A stretch of DNA of 64,000 nt from Glaciecola sp965660815 (GCA_965660815.1 CBFIBG010000021.1:5534-69533); one strand, 5' to 3'. Counted from the first letter of the stretch, positions 1 through 8,503 are shown. Notes: a model not told the origin generated them from the letters alone. Made by a program: numbers and translations.

Positions 1-1316
1 ATTATGCCTCGTTTTTTCAAAGCTAATATAGAAGCAGGCAGTCCTGTCATCTTATGTATGGCTTGTGGCAGGCTAAGCAGCCTCAATTGATTGACATATT
101 CTGAAATAATCTTAGCAAAGCTACCATGCCCTCTCGGATGAAACATAGTCGGACTTCCATCCGAACTTATGCCTAACCAAGACGCTGACAATAGTTGCTG
201 CTGCAACTCTTCATCCATAATAAAATACGCCGCCGATGCTCCTTGTGGACCAATATCCTCTAACAAAACTCTTTCAAAAGGCTTGTTCAACATTGCCGAT
301 ACTTGCTTTAATGTAAGTCCAGAGTAACTTCCCGAACCGAGTAAAGTTGCCTCTGGTCCATTGCGCCCCTCTACTCTCTTTTTCAGATAAACAAGCAGTG
401 ACTCTCGCTGTTCAGCGGATAATGCGTCGACTAGTTCTTGGGTTTTGGCCCACTTTGGAAACAATAATGCAATTCCGGTATAGCTGGCAGTGTAGGGATA
501 CATGTCTGCGGTCATATCGTATTGACTTATGTAGTCGATGATCTCTTTTGCTCTTGTTGCTCCCTTGCCATAAACAGACTTTAAATGTGAAATATGCACT
601 TTGGCATATTTGCCTTGCATAGCCAACTCGTCAATAGAATCGAAAAGTTGATCATCGTCTTCATTGCGCATATGACTCATGATCATCCTTTCGTGCTCCC
701 CTACTTTCTGAGCTAATCTATTTAACTCTGATGGCTTAGCAAATAAAGCTGGAGTGTACTCAAGACCTGTTGTGAGGCCAAACACATATGGTAATAAACT
801 GTCTAATTTACTGAGCATCCACGCCAACTGCTGTTCAGTTGGTTCTGGATTTTGACCAATTCCAGCCAAACTACGAAGAGAGCCATGACCTACAAATGGA
901 ATGATATTTACACCAATGCCATCGCTTGAGACTTTTGTTTGCCATGAAAGATAGTCATTAATGTAGTTAGAAAAACCGTCTTGTCCCAAGCTAATACTGG
1001 TTACCCCCATAGCAATGAAATTGCTAAATTGACCATGGGTAAGCGGGTCTCCGTGAGCATGTAAATCAATAAATCCAGGCGTTAACACTTTGTTGGTTCC
1101 GTTTATAGACACATAACCCGCTTGTTCAGGTAGTGCCGACTTTGACCAAGCTATTGTTTTAATTCTTTCTTTTTCAATAATCACTGAGCCTAATTTTGGT
1201 TCGGCGCCTGTACCATCAATAATTTGGACATTATTTATAATGTATCCATTCACATTTGCCCAACCATTTAAACTAAACAACAAAGAGATAAAAAAAACCA
1301 CCGTAACCATTTTCAT
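1..1316 (-). CDS. N-acyl-D-amino-acid deacylase (D-aminoacylase family), exported, 3' end beyond window
   Basis: Amidohydrolase-superfamily enzyme that likely releases D-amino acids from N-acylated forms, or acts on a related amide or ring substrate. The ATG at 1316 opens 438 codons without a stop before the window edge, so the C-terminus is missing (relatives are about 480-550 residues). The N-terminus (MKMVTVVFFISLLFSLNGWA) is a typical Sec signal peptide, placing it in the periplasm. The early strand motif TPGFIDLHAHGD (HAH at about 86-88) is the amidohydrolase metal-binding signature. Later HMRNED and KVHISHLKS segments resemble D-aminoacylase metal/substrate loops, and SSDGSPTMFHPRGHGSFAKI resembles the late conserved block of the family. 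It is divergent from the Tat-exported aminotransferase at 1756. Family membership is fairly sure; the substrate is inferred. Confidence 0.8.
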   Translation of the reverse strand, partial: MKMVTVVFFISLLFSLNGWANVNGYIINNVQIIDGTGAEPKLGSVIIEKERIKTIAWSKSALPEQAGYVSINGTNKVLTPGFIDLHAHGDPLTHGQFSNFIAMGVTSISLGQDGFSNYINDYLSWQTKVSSDGIGVNIIPFVGHGSLRSLAGIGQNPEPTEQQLAWMLSKLDSLLPYVFGLTTGLEYTPALFAKPSELNRLAQKVGEHERMIMSHMRNEDDDQLFDSIDELAMQGKYAKVHISHLKSVYGKGATRAKEIIDYISQYDMTADMYPYTASYTGIALLFPKWAKTQELVDALSAEQRESLLVYLKKRVEGRNGPEATLLGSGSYSGLTLKQVSAMLNKPFERVLLEDIGPQGASAAYFIMDEELQQQLLSASWLGISSDGSPTMFHPRGHGSFAKIISEYVNQLRLLSLPQAIHKMTGLPASILALKKRGI

Positions 1317-1755
1317 ATGAAATTCCTTTCGAGCATTGACCAATTAGTGAGCATGTGTTCCTTTCACAAGATTAACACCACCTTTTCCACAAGATTAACA
1401 CCACCTTTTCAATTAGACTTATCATACAATGACACAAAAATTGGCATTTCTCATTGTACAATTGTTTTTGATATATAAATCAGCTTACTAACTTATGAAC
1501 AAACTTATTGACCAAATGCAAACGCGTGTAAATTAACCTCAATTTTCAACGCTCAATACAAAACGGTGCGTCAATAAACTATTACCTATGGCCACTGATT
1601 TCATCGTTTAAATGCAGGTAACAGCATCCAATATTTTTAATTATTTTAGTTTTGTTGCCTGAGACGGTGTGTATTCAACCATCATTTGCAAATACCTAAA
1701 ATCTGATGTAAAACACTAAATGATATCTGTTGCCCACCAACTAGTCTGAAAACAC
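1317..1755. other. Divergent intergenic region with promoters expected for both flanking genes
   Basis: A stretch of 439 bases between two divergent genes, AT-rich. It contains a perfect 23-bp tandem duplication (separate entry). No coding frame, tRNA or strong hairpin was recognised. Promoters for both genes must lie here but I could not place one with confidence. Confidence 0.6.
1365..1410. repeat. Perfect tandem duplication, 2 x 23 bp
   Basis: The unit CACAAGATTAACACCACCTTTTC occupies 1365-1387 and is repeated without change or gap at 1388-1410. It lies 49 bases upstream of the D-aminoacylase start, in the likely promoter or 5' leader. It could be a recent slippage duplication or a doubled regulator site; the unit itself is not palindromic. 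Confidence 0.95.
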
Positions 1756-2922
1756 ATGAATAAACATTCGCTTTTATCCCGCCGTGCATTTTTACAAAAC
1801 TTAGCTTTAGGAACTGGCTTGAGTTTGCTGCCCACGTCAATGCTTTTCGCCAACAACCAGAAAGCTAAGCCTGACGTACTTGATTTTAGAAAAGATGCCT
1901 CATTATTACAGTTGCACTACAATGAAAACTCTCTGGGAATGTCCAAAAAAGCGCTGTATGCAGCCCAAGAAAGCATTGAATTATATGGCAACAGGTACCC
2001 CGATACGGCAATTGACGATTTAAAACAGCAGATTTCATTAGAAAACCAAATCCCATCAAATCAATTAATCCTAGGCAATGGCTCCACGGAAGTATTGGGA
2101 ACAGTGGTTGCCTATGCGGCTTCCATAAATGCAACTTTGCTTGAGCCCAATCCTACCTTTGGTGATGTTAAAAGTCGCGCAAAAGCGAGAAATATGGAAG
2201 TAGTTCAAGTTAATTTAGGCAACGACTTTAAAACTAAAATTGAACAACTAGATAAAAAAGCAAAAACGTTGAAAGGCCCAATATTAATAAACGTTTGCAA
2301 TCCAAACAACCCAACAGGAACCATTGTTGATAAAGAAGAACTTTCAAATTGGATTGTCAATGCACCCGACAGTTACCTCTTTTTAATAGATGAGGCATAT
2401 CATGAATATGCGTTAACCAATCCAAACTACTCAAGCGTTCTTCCGTTAATTAAGCAAGGTAGAGAAAACCTAGTACTAACTCGAACGTTTTCTAAGATTT
2501 ATGGCATGGCGGGCATGCGTGTGGGGTATGGCATAGCCGCACCTAACACAGCAGCTAAGCTGGACAACCTAGCCGCTAGTTTTAATTTGTCTGCTGCTGG
2601 AGTTGCCGCAGCCAGCGTGTCCCTCTTGGACAAAGAATTTTTCAGACAAAGCGTTGCCTCCAACGAGCAAGCAAAACAAATACTAATAGAAGCACTGGAA
2701 GAACTTGAACTAAGTTATGTACCAAGCAACACTAACTTTGTTTTGCACAGAATAAACTCAGACTTAAATACCTATTCCCAGCGAATGTTGGCCAATGGTA
2801 TCAAAGTAGGAAGAAGAATGACCAAAGATGATAATTGGAACAGGTTATCGTTAGGACAGCCCTCAGAAATAGAACAGTTTGTTAGAACATTAAAAACGTT
2901 CAGGCAAAAAGGCTGGGTTTAA
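1756..2922 (+). CDS. PLP-dependent aminotransferase class I/II (HisC-like) with Tat signal
   Basis: Fold-type I aminotransferase of the histidinol-phosphate/aromatic aminotransferase group, 388 residues. Visible PLP motifs are NPNNPTGT (about 182-190), DEAYHEY (Asp212, pyridine nitrogen partner) and TFSKIYGMAGMRVGYG (Lys247, Schiff-base lysine). The N-terminus carries twin arginines in SRRAFLQNLALG followed by a hydrophobic stretch and an Ala-rich cleavage region, a Tat signal. Tat export fits an enzyme that must fold around its cofactor in the cytoplasm. Cytosolic HisC lacks such a leader, so a role in histidine synthesis is unlikely; a periplasmic amino-acid transamination is inferred. It is divergent from an exported D-aminoacylase. 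The substrate is unknown. Confidence 0.85.
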   Translation: MNKHSLLSRRAFLQNLALGTGLSLLPTSMLFANNQKAKPDVLDFRKDASLLQLHYNENSLGMSKKALYAAQESIELYGNRYPDTAIDDLKQQISLENQIPSNQLILGNGSTEVLGTVVAYAASINATLLEPNPTFGDVKSRAKARNMEVVQVNLGNDFKTKIEQLDKKAKTLKGPILINVCNPNNPTGTIVDKEELSNWIVNAPDSYLFLIDEAYHEYALTNPNYSSVLPLIKQGRENLVLTRTFSKIYGMAGMRVGYGIAAPNTAAKLDNLAASFNLSAAGVAAASVSLLDKEFFRQSVASNEQAKQILIEALEELELSYVPSNTNFVLHRINSDLNTYSQRMLANGIKVGRRMTKDDNWNRLSLGQPSEIEQFVRTLKTFRQKGWV

Positions 2923-3368
2923 TTCAATAGAGTTATTTTATTTATCTCATAAAACTCAAACCACACATAAGCAAATATTCTTTAATGTCAAAACATTGTG
3001 AATCGTTTTGAAAAGGGGCGTTTTAACTTGTTCAACCGGTTCTTTCACACTGACAATTATCTTGTTTAAGCTATTCTAAAATGTGTCAATAACGGTAAAG
3101 TCGATAGCGACTAATTAAGTTGCTTTTAAACTGAATTTACGTCAGTGAAAATATGTATTGATGTGTGTATTTTTACAGTTTTAGTGAACGAGGTTGAAAA
3201 CTTTCTACCAATTTTTCAGTAATAATAAATAACTCGGAGTATCTGCTAAGGGTTAATTGCAAATGTATATAAATCATAACATCACATACTAATTTATGTT
3301 TGCAATACTGGGAAAGATGTCACGAAATTAACGGTAAAACGATAAAGAGGAGTTAAAGGACTTATTAC
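2923..3368. other. Intergenic region upstream of fpr, no gene seen
   Basis: A stretch of 446 AT-rich bases. No open frame of useful length and no strong terminator hairpin was recognised. A ribosome-binding sequence (AAAGGA) sits about 9 bases before the fpr ATG. A regulated fpr promoter is expected here but no SoxR-type operator could be identified. Confidence 0.5.
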
Positions 3369-4157
3369 ATGAGAAATGCCCACAAAGAAACGGTCACTTT
3401 TGTGAAGCACTGGAATGAGACACTTTTTTCATTTCGAACCACAAGAAAATCTTCACTCACATTTGAAAATGGTCAATTCGTAATGATTGGACTGGAGGTA
3501 GATGGTAAACCATTGTTACGTGCTTATAGCATTGCCAGCCCAAATTATAGCGATGAGTTAGAGTTCTTCTCGATAAAAGTACCGCATGGGGCCCTTACCT
3601 CTCGTCTATTAAACATTAAGATGGGCGATGAGGTGCTTGTTACGTCAAGGCCCACAGGAACGCTTGTACCCGGCTATTTGATACCAGGCAAGCATTTATA
3701 TTTGCTGGCAACAGGGACAGGCCTTGCTCCTTTTTTAAGTATTATCCAAGACCCTGATATATATGAGCAATATGAAAAAATTGTGTTGGTGCACGGTACA
3801 CGCTGGAAAAGCGAACTAACCTATCAAGAGTTAATTTGCCAAGAGCTACCACATAATGAATATTTCGGTGATTTAGTGTCCCAAAAGCTCGTTTATTATC
3901 CCACGGTGACCAGAGAGCCCTTTTATTACCATGACACTCAACACTGCGGCAGAATTACGCATTTATTGGAATCTGGGCAATTAACCAACAAGCTGGGATT
4001 GCCTGATATAGAACCGGAGTTTGACCGATTTATGCTATGTGGAAACGACCCAATGCTTCAAGATACAATGTCAATTTTGAATAAAAAGGGGTTTACCAAA
4101 GCAACTTCAAGAAGCCAAGGACACTACGTTATCGAACAAGCATTTATTGAAAAATAA
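3369..4157 (+). CDS. fpr: Ferredoxin/flavodoxin-NADP+ reductase
   Basis: Cytosolic flavoenzyme passing electrons between NADP(H) and ferredoxin or flavodoxin, often used in oxidative-stress repair and biosynthetic redox reactions. The 262-residue protein matches bacterial Fpr over its whole length (E. coli Fpr 248). The FAD-binding RAYSIASP motif is at about 51-58, the NADP-binding ATGTGLAPFLSI at about 114-125, and MLCGNDPMLQDT near the C-terminus is the nicotinamide-side motif. The tail ends in an aromatic-containing GHYVIEQAFIEK segment, as in the subclass whose C-terminus packs on the flavin. It stands alone, with an RBS (AAAGGA) before the ATG. Identification is firm. Confidence 0.93.
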   Translation: MRNAHKETVTFVKHWNETLFSFRTTRKSSLTFENGQFVMIGLEVDGKPLLRAYSIASPNYSDELEFFSIKVPHGALTSRLLNIKMGDEVLVTSRPTGTLVPGYLIPGKHLYLLATGTGLAPFLSIIQDPDIYEQYEKIVLVHGTRWKSELTYQELICQELPHNEYFGDLVSQKLVYYPTVTREPFYYHDTQHCGRITHLLESGQLTNKLGLPDIEPEFDRFMLCGNDPMLQDTMSILNKKGFTKATSRSQGHYVIEQAFIEK

Positions 4158-4255
4158 AGAAACAATTCATTGTCTTTTAAAACAATAGTGCAAGTGGTGA
4201 GGCCTTTGGCATAAGGTAAAAGACAGACCGTTAATTGAATAAAAAGGGGAAAAGA

Positions 4256-4903
4256 ATGAAAAAAGTAGCCGTTATTTTGTCAGGATGTGGTGTTTACGAC
4301 GGCGCAGAAATACACGAATCTGTGCTCACTATTCTCGCATTAGAAAACGCTGGTGCTGAATATCAATGTTTTGCACCCAATATTAAACAGCGACACGTGG
4401 TCAATCACTTAACAGGAGAAGTTGACGAAACGGATGAACGAAATGTTTTAGTGGAATCCGCCAGAATAACTCGTGGTGCTATTTCGGATCTTGCCACCAT
4501 CAATCCAGACGATTTTGATGTACTTTTGATACCCGGTGGCTTTGGCGCTGCAAAAAACTTATGCAGTTTCGCGGTGGAAGGAGCAAGCAGCTCAGTCAAT
4601 GAAGACGTGTTGAAAGTTTGCAAAGCCTTTGCAGAGCAAAACAAAACGGCAGGCTACGCATGCATTGCTCCTGCTATTATTCCGGCGGTTTACCCGAAAG
4701 GCGTCAAGCTTACTGTTGGCAACGACCAAGACACCATTGACGCATTAGAAAGTATGGGTGCTCAACATATTCAAGCGAACGTAGAGGATGTAGTAGAAGA
4801 CGAAAGATATCATTTGTATTCCACGCCTGCTTACATGCTAGCAAAAAATATAAAGGAAGCTTCTGCAAGTATCGAAAATTTAGTTGCCCGAATCCTTGCA
4901 TAA
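4256..4903 (+). CDS. elbB: Isoprenoid-biosynthesis-associated glyoxalase ElbB (DJ-1/PfpI superfamily)
   Basis: DJ-1/PfpI-like protein of the ElbB family (E. coli ElbB 217 residues), reported as a weak glyoxalase linked to isoprenoid synthesis. I chose the ATG at 4256, which has AGGGGA directly upstream and gives 215 residues. A TTG further upstream at 4235 would add seven residues and has no ribosome site. The sequence begins KKVAVILSGCGVYDGAEIHE, typical of the family. The nucleophile-elbow cysteine is in GYACIAPAI (about residue 137), and LLIPGGFGAAKNL provides the glycine-rich strand-turn. It follows fpr after about 100 bases and may be separately transcribed; a terminator-like hairpin follows at 4917. 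Confidence 0.9.
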   Translation: MKKVAVILSGCGVYDGAEIHESVLTILALENAGAEYQCFAPNIKQRHVVNHLTGEVDETDERNVLVESARITRGAISDLATINPDDFDVLLIPGGFGAAKNLCSFAVEGASSSVNEDVLKVCKAFAEQNKTAGYACIAPAIIPAVYPKGVKLTVGNDQDTIDALESMGAQHIQANVEDVVEDERYHLYSTPAYMLAKNIKEASASIENLVARILA

Positions 4904-4916
4904 AAGTAATCAGTCT

Positions 4917-4943
4917 ATACGCAACCCGTAGCGTATTTGTTTT
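4917..4943 (+). terminator. Probable intrinsic terminator after elbB
   Basis: ATACGC (4917-4922) pairs with GCGTAT (4931-4936) around an 8-base loop and is followed by TTGTTTT. The short stem with a T-rich tail is 14 bases after the elbB stop. Confidence 0.5.
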
Positions 4944-5048
4944 ATACTGGCCTGCATATTGATTTTCACGCATACTATGAGTGCAGGCTACTTCTTGTTT
5001 GTTTTCGTTTCTCAACTATCCCTAGTCAGTAAATAAAGGACTCAATAA

Positions 5049-6845
5049 GTGCGATCCAACCGATTTCCTATGAACGAAGAAACCGCTTTTAACTGGCGCG
5101 TATTGACCAAACTCTGGCCATTTTTAACTGAATTTAAAACACGAGTTTGGCTCGCAATTAGCTGTTTAGTTGGGGCAAAAATAGCAAGTGTCGCCTTACC
5201 TTTTGTGTTAAAGCATATCGTCGACAATTTGAACATTGACGGCGCAACAGCCGCTATTTTGGCCATTATCTTATCATTGATCATTGCCTATGGAGCCTTG
5301 AGATTTGCCAATGTATTGTTCGGCGAAATTAGAGATACGTTATTTGGCCGGGTTACAGAAAGAGCAATGCGCAGAGTCGGGTTGAAAGTATTCAAACATT
5401 TACATCAATTGGACCTTGATTTTCACTTATCGCGACAGACAGGAGGATTATCCAGGGACGTTGAAAGAGGTACTAGCGGTATAAGTTTCCTGATGCGTTT
5501 TTTGGTTTTTAATATAGGCCCTACGCTTCTTGAGATTGGCATGGTAGTTGGCATTTTGCTGTTCAACTATGGCTGGACATTTGCATTGGTTATCGTAGTG
5601 GCAGTGGTCAGCTATGTTACTTTTTCAATTAAAGCAACCGATTGGCGAACTAAGTATGTCAAAGAGTTAAATCAAGCAGATAACACCAGCAACACCCGAG
5701 CCATTGACAGCCTGTTAAATTTTGAAACCGTAAAGTATTTCAATAACGAAGAGTATGAAGCCAATCGTTATGACGTAGGACTTGCCGATTGGGAAAAGGC
5801 CAGACGCAAAAACAGACTATCACTCTTTGCATTAAATGGTGGACAGGCACTCATTATTGCGTTAGCAATGACTTCAATGCTTGCGCTTGCAGCGATAGAA
5901 GTCGCCAATGGCAATATGACCATTGGAGACTTTGTCTTAGTCAATGCCTTTACTATGCAAATCTTTATGCCGCTAAACTTCTTGGGCTTTGTGTATAGGG
6001 AAATTAGAGGCTCGCTGACTAACATAGAAAACTTGTTCAAGCTTCTTGAACAGACTCCCAAAGTGATAGACAAGCCTGAGGCTGGCGAATTAATCGTTTC
6101 AAAGGGTGAGATTACGTTTGAAAGCGTCAGTTTTCGTTATCATGACAAACGAGAAATTATTAACAATATTTCTTTTACGATACCAGCCGGTAACAAAGTC
6201 GCCGTCGTCGGCGCAAGCGGCGCAGGTAAATCCACACTGGTAAAATTATTATTTCGATTCTATGATCCAAACGAAGGGAGAATATGCATCGACGGGCAGG
6301 ATATCAGCAAAGTGTCGCAAAGTTCTTTGCGTAAACAAATTGGGATCGTTCCACAAGACACAGTATTGTTCAACGACACTATTTTTGAAAATATCAAGTA
6401 TGGTCAGCCGAACGCCAGCGAAGCTCAAATTAAACAAGCCATTGAAATGGCCAATTTGGCCGAATTCATTGAGAACTTGCCCGATAAAGGAGATACACAA
6501 GTGGGAGAGCGCGGGTTAAAACTCAGCGGCGGCGAAAAGCAAAGAGTATCGATTGCTAGAACCATTCTGAAACGCCCTCCGATCATGGTATTTGATGAAG
6601 CGACTTCGTCTTTGGATTCTCAATCCGAAAGAACCATATTAAGTTCTTTGAAAGATTTGTCGAAAGGCCATACTAGTTTTGTAGTGGCGCATAGATTATC
6701 GACGATTATGGATGCAGACAACATCATAGTCATGAATAACGGAAAAGTGCACGAACAAGGGACGCATAGAGCACTGCTGGAAAGTGATGGATTGTATGCG
6801 AAATTGTGGAAAGCTCAGCAACAAAAAGAATATAAAGTTAATTGA
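5049..6845 (+). CDS. Atm1/HMT1-type ABC exporter, fused membrane and ATPase domains
   Basis: Half-size ABC exporter of the Atm1/heavy-metal-tolerance family, 598 residues, expected to work as an inner-membrane homodimer exporting glutathione-linked or persulfide compounds. The membrane domain spans about 20-320 with six helices and the family-typical RQTGGLSRDVERGTSGISFL segment. The ATPase has Walker A GASGAGKST (about 387-395), signature LSGGEKQR (about 492), Walker B IMVFDEATSSLD and the switch histidine in VVAHRLST. The GTG start at 5049 is preferred because AAGGA lies 8 bases upstream and relatives begin with a similar MR-rich leader; ATG 5070 is the alternative. A DUF3820 gene follows after 13 bases and may be co-transcribed. 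The exact substrate is not readable. Confidence 0.9.
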   Translation: MRSNRFPMNEETAFNWRVLTKLWPFLTEFKTRVWLAISCLVGAKIASVALPFVLKHIVDNLNIDGATAAILAIILSLIIAYGALRFANVLFGEIRDTLFGRVTERAMRRVGLKVFKHLHQLDLDFHLSRQTGGLSRDVERGTSGISFLMRFLVFNIGPTLLEIGMVVGILLFNYGWTFALVIVVAVVSYVTFSIKATDWRTKYVKELNQADNTSNTRAIDSLLNFETVKYFNNEEYEANRYDVGLADWEKARRKNRLSLFALNGGQALIIALAMTSMLALAAIEVANGNMTIGDFVLVNAFTMQIFMPLNFLGFVYREIRGSLTNIENLFKLLEQTPKVIDKPEAGELIVSKGEITFESVSFRYHDKREIINNISFTIPAGNKVAVVGASGAGKSTLVKLLFRFYDPNEGRICIDGQDISKVSQSSLRKQIGIVPQDTVLFNDTIFENIKYGQPNASEAQIKQAIEMANLAEFIENLPDKGDTQVGERGLKLSGGEKQRVSIARTILKRPPIMVFDEATSSLDSQSERTILSSLKDLSKGHTSFVVAHRLSTIMDADNIIVMNNGKVHEQGTHRALLESDGLYAKLWKAQQQKEYKVN

Positions 6846-6858
6846 AGCAGCCAATTAA

Positions 6859-7128
6859 ATGACCGACAAACTAATACATGAAGATCAGGAATATCTCGTC
6901 AGCACTATTAATTTAGAAATGCCTTTCGGTAAATACAAAGGCACTAAACTTATCCATTTACCGGAACCTTATTTGGTCTGGTTTCATCAAAAGGGATTTC
7001 CAGCGGGCAAGTTAGGAGAACAGCTTGCCCTTATGTATGAAATCAAACTCAATGGATTAGAAAAATTACTGAGTCCTTTGGTTAAAGCCTCTATTACAGA
7101 TACGTCTGCAGATCGACATGAGCCCTAA
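6859..7128 (+). CDS. DUF3820 family protein
   Basis: Small soluble protein of 89 residues matching DUF3820. The diagnostic core is MPFGKYKGTKLIHLPEPYLVWF (about 20-41) followed by GFPAGKLGEQLALMYEIKLNG. It was once annotated as a putative quorum-sensing-regulated factor, but its function is unknown. It lies 13 bases downstream of the ABC exporter gene, so co-transcription is likely. Its last 63 bases run antisense to the 3' end of the cyclophilin gene, so the C-terminal tail after LSPL is constrained by two frames. Confidence 0.85.
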   Translation: MTDKLIHEDQEYLVSTINLEMPFGKYKGTKLIHLPEPYLVWFHQKGFPAGKLGEQLALMYEIKLNGLEKLLSPLVKASITDTSADRHEP

Positions 7129-7881
7129 TAGAATAAGCCAAGCACTGCTCACACCGCCTCCGCTACTAGAATCACTTCCACCGGCTGAGGGCTGACCGTC
7201 CCCTCCGCTGTTTATTAGCGTATTGGGTACTGGGACAATATCTGGGTTAGTGACCGTTGCAGCGTCAACCACAACTATATCGCTTATAATAACTAAGTTG
7301 TTATCGTCTGGAAGCTTGTTTGAGTTGAAGTCTGTTTGAGTGTAACTTCTAAGTGGTAATTCGTTAAACGGCGAATTAAATGCAAAGCGAGGTAAGTTTG
7401 CTATTCTGTCGACCACTTGCATTCCGTCTCCAATTACTTGCCCGAAAACTGTAAATCCCCCGTTTTGCGTATCTAAGTTGCTTGAGTTATTACTTAAATT
7501 AATAAAAAACTGTGACGTTGCGCTGTTGGGATTTCCACTCAACTTTGCATAAGCTAGCATACCTCTTACATTTGAAAGCACTGGCTCATTATTTACTGCC
7601 AAACCTGAAGGTACTGAGTCTAAAGGGAAATTATTATTGTATTGGAAGCCTCCCATTTGGATAACGAAGTTATTTGCACTTCGATGGACTACGTTGTTAG
7701 CATAGGCTCCTGAATTGACGTAGCTTAAGAAATTACTGACACTTTGAGGAGTCGTTTCGTCGAAAAGATTAATCTGGAAGTTTCCTTCAACTGTTCTTAT
7801 CTCTACGACCGTAGCTTGTGCGTTTCCTAGTATAATCCCCGCAAAGAAGAGACAAACAGCGAGGTACCTTTTATATTTCAT
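7066..7881 (-). CDS. Exported cyclophilin-type peptidyl-prolyl isomerase with GlyGly-CTERM-like tail
   Basis: Periplasmic or surface peptidyl-prolyl cis-trans isomerase, 271 residues. The signal peptide MKYKRYLAVCLFFAGIILGNAQA is followed by a cyclophilin domain (about 25-185) with the landmarks NFVIQMGGFQ, GMLAYAKLSGNPNSATSQFFINL and FTVFGQVIGDGMQVVDRI. The active-site Arg of the usual HRVIPNFMIQGG block is represented by VHRSANNFVIQMGG. After an acidic linker, a Gly/Ser-rich stretch (GGDGQPSAGGSDSSSGGG) leads to a hydrophobic segment and an Arg-rich end, as in GlyGly-CTERM tails processed by rhombosortase. The gene is convergent with, and overlaps by 63 bases, the DUF3820 gene. Domain calls are firm; the sorting fate is inferred. 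Confidence 0.87.
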   Translation of the reverse strand: MKYKRYLAVCLFFAGIILGNAQATVVEIRTVEGNFQINLFDETTPQSVSNFLSYVNSGAYANNVVHRSANNFVIQMGGFQYNNNFPLDSVPSGLAVNNEPVLSNVRGMLAYAKLSGNPNSATSQFFINLSNNSSNLDTQNGGFTVFGQVIGDGMQVVDRIANLPRFAFNSPFNELPLRSYTQTDFNSNKLPDDNNLVIISDIVVVDAATVTNPDIVPVPNTLINSGGDGQPSAGGSDSSSGGGVSSAWLILLGLMSICRRICNRGFNQRTQ

Positions 7882-8262
7882 GAGATTTTTCCATAGTTAA
7901 AACGATTCAAAAGTTAAACCATTATTATTGTTGATTGAGTTTCTATGCTCGTTCTTGTTAGTTTGTTGCAAGCCGTTAACAAGTAACGTTTAAATGCATC
8001 TGTTTATACCTCATATCTTCTTTTAAGAATGTAACAGTTTGTATAAATAACAACTGTTTAAACTGTTGACTCAGTACTTTTGACTCAATGCTTTTCGCAT
8101 TCTTATAAGACTAAGGGTTTGTAAACCAATGTCTAGGTTACCTTCAAACATAAACTTCTATAATCTGCTACCGATGTAATAAACATTGATTACAGGCATT
8201 CCCATGTGTTATGCAGTTTACGACATTTTAATTTCTACGCATCTTCGTATAGAGGCATTATT
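7882..8262. other. Divergent intergenic region, cyclophilin / small membrane protein
   Basis: A stretch of 381 AT-rich bases. No further gene, repeat or strong hairpin was recognised. AGAGG at 8251-8255 serves the small gene at 8263. Confidence 0.5.
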
Positions 8263-8451
8263 ATGAATTATGCAAAAACTTTCATAAGTTTATTTATCGC
8301 GCTTTTAGTCGCTATCACTTGCTCAGCATTTGCAGATAAAGCATGGATAATAGATGACACTTATCTAAACCTACTAAAACATACCGGCGTCTTTTTAGCC
8401 GCTGCCAGTACTTTTTTGCTGACAAAGTCGAAACTTAGTAGCCTGAATTAA
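8263..8451 (+). CDS. Small membrane protein, unknown function
   Basis: Predicted 62-residue protein starting at ATG 8263, which has AGAGG seven bases upstream; a longer frame from 8206 lacks such a site. Residues about 5-23 form a hydrophobic segment ending in a possible signal-peptidase site (SAFA-DKA), and about 41-55 form a second hydrophobic stretch. It could therefore be a two-helix inner-membrane protein or an exported peptide with one helix. I do not recognise a family. It is flanked by the cyclophilin (divergent) and DAHP synthase (convergent), with no operon partner. Confidence 0.55.
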   Translation: MNYAKTFISLFIALLVAITCSAFADKAWIIDDTYLNLLKHTGVFLAAASTFLLTKSKLSSLN

Positions 8452-8471
8452 CCATTATTGGCTTTTTTAAC

Positions 8472-8496
8472 CCCCTGCAGGACTTTCTTGCAGGGG
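8472..8496. terminator. Inverted repeat between convergent genes, possible terminator
   Basis: CCCCTGCA (8472-8479) and TGCAGGGG (8489-8496) form a perfect 8-bp GC-rich stem with a 9-base loop, between a + gene ending at 8451 and the DAHP synthase stop on the other strand. Neither side has a clean U-tract after the stem; on the minus strand the flank is GTTAAAAAAG. It may be a weak or Rho-assisted terminator or an mRNA 3'-end structure. Confidence 0.4.
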
Positions 8497-8503
8497 AATA
8501 GCA

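Noticed and set aside
3050..3077. CTGACA / TATTCT pair upstream of fpr as a sigma70 promoter
   Set aside because: About 300 bases from the start and both boxes are poor; not supported.
8451..8470. AGCC/GGCT hairpin plus T-run overlapping the stop of the small membrane gene
   Set aside because: Four paired bases with a large loop; too weak to call on sequence alone.
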